From NCBI GenBank assembly GCA_936450465.1, contig OW388305.1, forward strand, positions 37,209,187-37,273,186: a stretch of 64,000 nt of DNA. The letters run 5' to 3'. Numbering within the stretch: the stretch's first letter is position 1; the number at the start of each line of letters is the position of its first letter. The notes under the pieces are model-generated. The model ran no database searches. It was not told the DNA's origin and saw only the letters and a list, made by a program, of their open reading frames with translations. Made by a program: the position numbers and the translations under genes. The DNA is from Gibbula magus (Eukaryota; Mollusca; Gastropoda; Trochida; Trochidae). Below are positions 42,301-48,300 of the stretch, one piece after another.

Positions 42301-45300
42301 TCCCCCTGGTATTGTAAGTAAAGGACACAACTCAATTGTATACATTATCAGGTACAGTAATTCTAACAAAAAGCATAAAAACATTGGATTATTTATAAAG
42401 TGCATCTTATCCATTGTACGAAAATACCTTAAGAATTAATTAAAGCCTAATTTTTCAGATGCACACAACAAACCAAAAGAATATCATTAAAACATTGCCA
42501 GGCTGGTGAAACTGTACGTACCGGTTCGTATTCATCAGTACAGAAGGCACATTGACAAGATGGACGTCCATCCCGAGGAATGCAAACAGAGTCGTGATCA
42601 CACGGGTGGTCGCGGCATGGAATATCTCGCACTGAAAATGTAAATGAAATGCCAAATTGAGAGTACACTTTTTAGCATAATAACATTGTTGATATCCAAT
42701 ACTGATTTTCCATTAAAGTTTAAAGATTTTGAGGGATGTTAAATATAATATGACTTAACTGTATGTTTTTGAAGCCTTTGGTATATTTGATAGTCAAATA
42801 CAGGAGCTACCTTATATAAATCAGGCAATTTTATTATTTATCTTACCAGGTTCTTGATGGATGTTTTGAGTCAGTGAGTTATTGTTATTGTATCGCAGCC
42901 ATTAGCGGCAATGGATACTTTGAAATTCGTATTCAAGTGAAAATTCAAAGCTTAAAAACACCTTTTTTTAAACATATCACCCAACTTCCTTAGAAATAAT
43001 GCACTTATGGTTAATAAGATAAGACTAAAATGGTCACCTTGTATTGAAATGACAAATGTAAATTTTTCATTCATATTTATGACCCATTTATGCTGTACAT
43101 ATAATCATTGTATATATATTGGATGAATAATATTTGACAAAACTGATCACTTTGTCATAATCAATATATAGAGGATATTATATGAGTGTATATGTCATAC
43201 AATGTTTACGACACGAGTACCAGAATATCAGTATTACCCAAGCGAGAGCGAGGGATATACTGATATTCAGGCACAAGTATGGCATAGACATGATCATATT
43301 ATTCTATTTTTTACTGAGTCGTGAAATTATTGAAAACACGCCAAAATCCAATTTCAACCATAGGCTGGCGACGCATATGGAACGCAATGTCATAGACGCA
43401 GCTTGGTGTCATGGCCCTGTTTATGACGTCACGTAACCTTGACAAAGTGATATTATGCCCTAGGGCATCGTATGAAAATATGCACCCCGATATGATTGGC
43501 TTGTAGGTAATAAATCAAAATAGTCAATACCAAAAACTGTTCTTACCACAGGGTCCGGTGTCCGCTACAACAACGTAGACCTTTGCTAGACAAGACTGTT
43601 GACGTAACTCGCATTCACTGTCGTAAGTTCGGCTGTCATTCCCGCAAACTTTACGAACAATTTCCGGACACTTTGGAGGACATCCACAATTAGCACGACC
43701 CTGTCTGTCGACAGTACATTCCTCTTCTGGTCGGCAACGCTTATCGTCACATGGGTTACTTCCTGTAATATGATTGGTTAGAAATAAATAATACGTCCAA
43801 ACTCAAAACCAAATAATTTAATTAGTTAAAACTATTCTATAAATTGTCCTAGAGAAATGTAATTTGGAATCATTTTCCAAGAACATTTATTTTTTTCTTC
43901 TTTTTTATTATTTTGCTGCAGGTCATTTAACTTTTTCTTCATTTTCATGGGCAGGTCCCACATGCAAAAGATATAGCCCATCCTTAGTCCACCAGTCTAG
44001 AGGCATGCAGCAGAAATTGGTACTTAAAGCAAATTCATTCAAAACAAACCATCCCCATTTCATAGAGCCACAAACATTCATAGAACAGAAACGTCTTAAT
44101 ATCTGTTCTCACAGCATAACAAACTCTGCTATTTCACATAATAATAAATGAGTTAAATAAAAATATTATAACTGAAAAGTTTATTTTCTCTTTGCCAAAA
44201 TGAGAACGGATGAAAAAAGTTATTCAAAATCATCACTTTCTCTTTTTGAAATGAACTAAAGTATCAGAAATTAGATTCAAATGATATTGTGAGAAATTTC
44301 ATAAAAGGAAATGAGTAAGAAAACTATTCAACAAAACATTTGAATTTGAACTTTTGGGCAGCAAAGTTTGTTAAGCGCAAGACTTCATCTTAAAAAACTA
44401 TAAAATCTTCTTTTTTTTAATCTCAATACCTTGCAATATCTTATTACCATGCTAGAAAGTAATATGCATTGAATTGGTTTTTCAAATATCGCAACACAAG
44501 TTGCGCTTGTTTTGAAAAAACATCTCATTAAAAGCACAATCTGAAAGTTCAAGACAAAAAAATACAAATTTATAAACACAATATCAAACTAGAACTGGAA
44601 AAAGACATTTCTGAAAAAAGATTGAAATTTAGCAAATTTTTAAAACTATCCATTTTTTCCCTCAGACGGCAAAAGAATTACATATTTATATTGTAAAATC
44701 TTGTAATACACTGACATTCATTATTAATTCAAAATTAAACAACAATTGGAATATTTAATTTCTTATCAATCCCACAAAATATTTTTTCGGTGCCAAATCC
44801 ACAACTTCAATGGAAAGTCAGATGCACAGTGCATACAAATATCAAACAGCAACCATTCAATCTCAGAAAATATTGTGTATAAATTAAATTCATTTATTAA
44901 TTATGAATCTGTGACAATGTGGTTAATCTCATAATTTCATATTTGTAAATGATTATTACTTTACTTGTCGCCATACATTGCATACATTATAATTGAATTT
45001 AAATAACTAACAAAAAGGGTTCCTCTATAATGATTCTACCTAGGCAGCTAGAGGTTATTTCTAAATGGGTTGCGAAATTAAAGTAACGTTAACTTTTTGG
45101 TATTAATAATAAAATTAATAAAGTACTATTTGGGAGTGAACATAATAATTCAATTATTCTGAACAATAAATTCCAACATACTTGCAAAATGAAATGCAAA
45201 TTTAATTAATTTTGAAGCATGAATTGTTCATTTTGGAAACCAATGATAAATTCTGGACTTTCAGTAGTTTTAATTCAAAAAGTGTTCACTGCAGTTTTGA

Positions 45301-48300
45301 TGGCAATCAAAGAAGAATATTTTTGTGTGAAAAGAAAATATCATTCATTGGCTTGAAGGGAATCCTTTGTAGTTTTGATAGTTTAGATTATATAAAGTTC
45401 TTTAGGAGATTTGACATATTTGTTACCAAACAAATGACTGAATTAAATCAACAATTAAAAAACTTCAAATTAACCACCAAATTAAATTTGATAATGATTT
45501 CTATTTTATTTTTGAATTTGAAATAAACAACATGACTCATTCTTTAAATGAGGATTAAGAAATAAAGTATTTTTATATAAAAAGATTAATTAATTTGATA
45601 CCAATATATAATTTTAACCAAATTATTAAATTATACCTTTAAAACTTTAGTGATTCTCCTTGGTTCAAAATCAACATATCTAAATCTAAAGATGTTATTA
45701 ATCTATCAAACTATATGCAATTGAAAAAAGCGGGCTTCAGTTTTTCAGAATAATTGTCATAAGATTTAACTAATTGATATGTATAGCAAAAAAATATTAA
45801 TTAAATGTTAAAATTGGATTATTAGATTCAATCTAGTAAAAATATAATCAATAAAATGGGATTTCAAAAAATTACAGTAAAATGAAAAGGATTTTATAGA
45901 TTGAATTTATAAAAAATATGATCAACAAAAGGGATTTTAAGATTGAATTTAGTTAAAAATTATCAACAAAATGGGAATTTAAGATTCAAGTTAATCCATA
46001 AGATACTATTTATCAAATTTACATCCTTATTTTTGCAAGAAAAGTATTAGGAAATAGGATCTACAGTTTATTCATAAGTACAACACATGCTAAGGGAAAG
46101 GATCACAAACAACACCTGACGACAGAACAATATCGATATCACAACATTGTCTAGTTCGGGGAGGGGCACAACACCAGCCTTGGTTTCTAAGAACTCCCTA
46201 AAATAAGTCTCAAGGAAAACAGTATGAGATAATTTACCAATCAGAAATCTGCAACCAACTTACAATTAGTAAGAGGGAAAATAGCATGTTAAATGCTTTA
46301 ATGATTTGACTCATTATAAGATTGTCACTCTGATATTTAGTGAAATGGAAAATAGCACCGATTTCATTATAGGTTTTTATCAACTTTGGTTGAGCTTCTC
46401 ACTGAAAGAAAGCCATAAAGCTTTGTTATTTTCAGCTTTCCACATTTTTAACATTTTTGCATAAATCTTAAAAAATAACACACACAAAATATTGAAATAT
46501 GTTGACATAATATCATAAAATGCAATTGTTGAAGTTTGTTTCACACATGTGATAAGTCAAGTGGAAACCAGCATCGGCCATTGACTGATTCAACGTGCAG
46601 TTGAACCACGTCGCGTTCATGTTAGGATGAAGTGGAAAGCAGCTAGCGCACAGCGATCATTCTTTACAGCAACTTAGATACAAGAAACCAGGGCTACAGT
46701 ATAACGAAGACATATCATTTACAACTTTGACAATAAAGGACGGGTGCTGAGAGTGTTTTGTTGTGTTTAAGGTTGGTGACGAACACTGCTTCAACATCAA
46801 CAAATTTTCATTAACCTTCCCCCTGCCAAAGGTGCAAAAAGTCTCCAAGAACGCATATAGTTTGTATTTAATCGAGCAGACCCAAGGTTAAAGCATGCGC
46901 TGCAAAATTGTCTCAAACACCTGTTTAAAACTGTTCTTGTCTCAAGCGCATTTCTACAAATCTTTTCTAAGCAAGTTGCTTGCGAATTCTCAAAACAAAA
47001 TGGCTGTTATTTTCTAATCAACTGTCAAATGTTCTAACAAATATCATTAACAGCGTCTTTGGTCTAAATGGCTGGACTGACAAAATGGAAATACAATGGA
47101 AAAGACACTCATCACAAAATATACGAAAATGAAGAAAAAATTGAATTAATAAAAGTTGATGCCAAAGCAATTCTTTGCACTGCAAGGAAGACATCTTGTG
47201 ATAAGAGTGAGTGGATGAGTAGAAATATGGGTAATCTATGTATAGAAAGGTGTGTTGATATTACCGTATTTATTATACTCATCTTGTACAGTGGCTGGAC
47301 TGATAACGTTTATTCCTGGTGATATATCATAAACATTACACGTTCATTATCTGAAGAGGCTGTATATCACATATATATATCACATGTTCATTATGATATA
47401 TCACAAATACCAAATGTTCATTATGATATATCACATATATCAAATTTTCGTTATGATATATCACATTTATTGCATGTTTACTTTCTGATATATCACAAAC
47501 GTAACATGTTCTATATGTGATAAATATATATATGTACCTGGTTATTATTTGATATATCACAAATATCACATGTTCTCTTTCTGATATATCAATAAATAGC
47601 ACATTTCATTATATCATAAGTACATATTCAGATATATCACAAGTATCACATGTTCACTTTCTAATATATGAAAAATATCACATGTTTATTATCTGGTATA
47701 TCATGTATTTCACATGTTAATTATCTGATACATCATGTATTTCACATGTTTATTATGTGATATATCATGTATTTCACATGTTTATTATATGATATATCAT
47801 GTATTTCACATGTTTATTATATGATATATCATGTATTTCACATGTTTATTATGTGATATATCATGTATTTCACATGTTTATTATATGATATATCATGTAT
47901 TTCACATGTAATTTGGTATCTGATGAGTCTAGGTACCCACCTACCACTGAAAATTTCTCATTGTGCACCAAAAAATCTATACCTAGTCATGAAAATTAGC
48001 AAAAATGTTTCAGTCCTCAAAGAAAACAAACTCAACAGAACTATCAACATTGGCAATGTTATGACATTTATTGCCATCTATATTTTAGCAGTTGTGGCTA
48101 TGTTGCACTATATAATTTTAATAGCATTTCTGTTTGCAGATGATTTTTGTGATATGATATTTGAGATTTATAGACTTTGCTAAGATTTTGTGCACATTAA
48201 GAATTTTTTTTATGGCAGGTGTCAATAAAATTATAAAATCATGAAATTATTAAAATGCTCCTAATATTTTAAAATAATTGAAATTATGGCAAATTTCATC

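Noticed and set aside
43864..44151. Plus-strand frame of 95 codons with a hydrophobic start
   Set aside because: Lies in an AT-rich agrin intron, with no similarity or regulatory context; chance frame.
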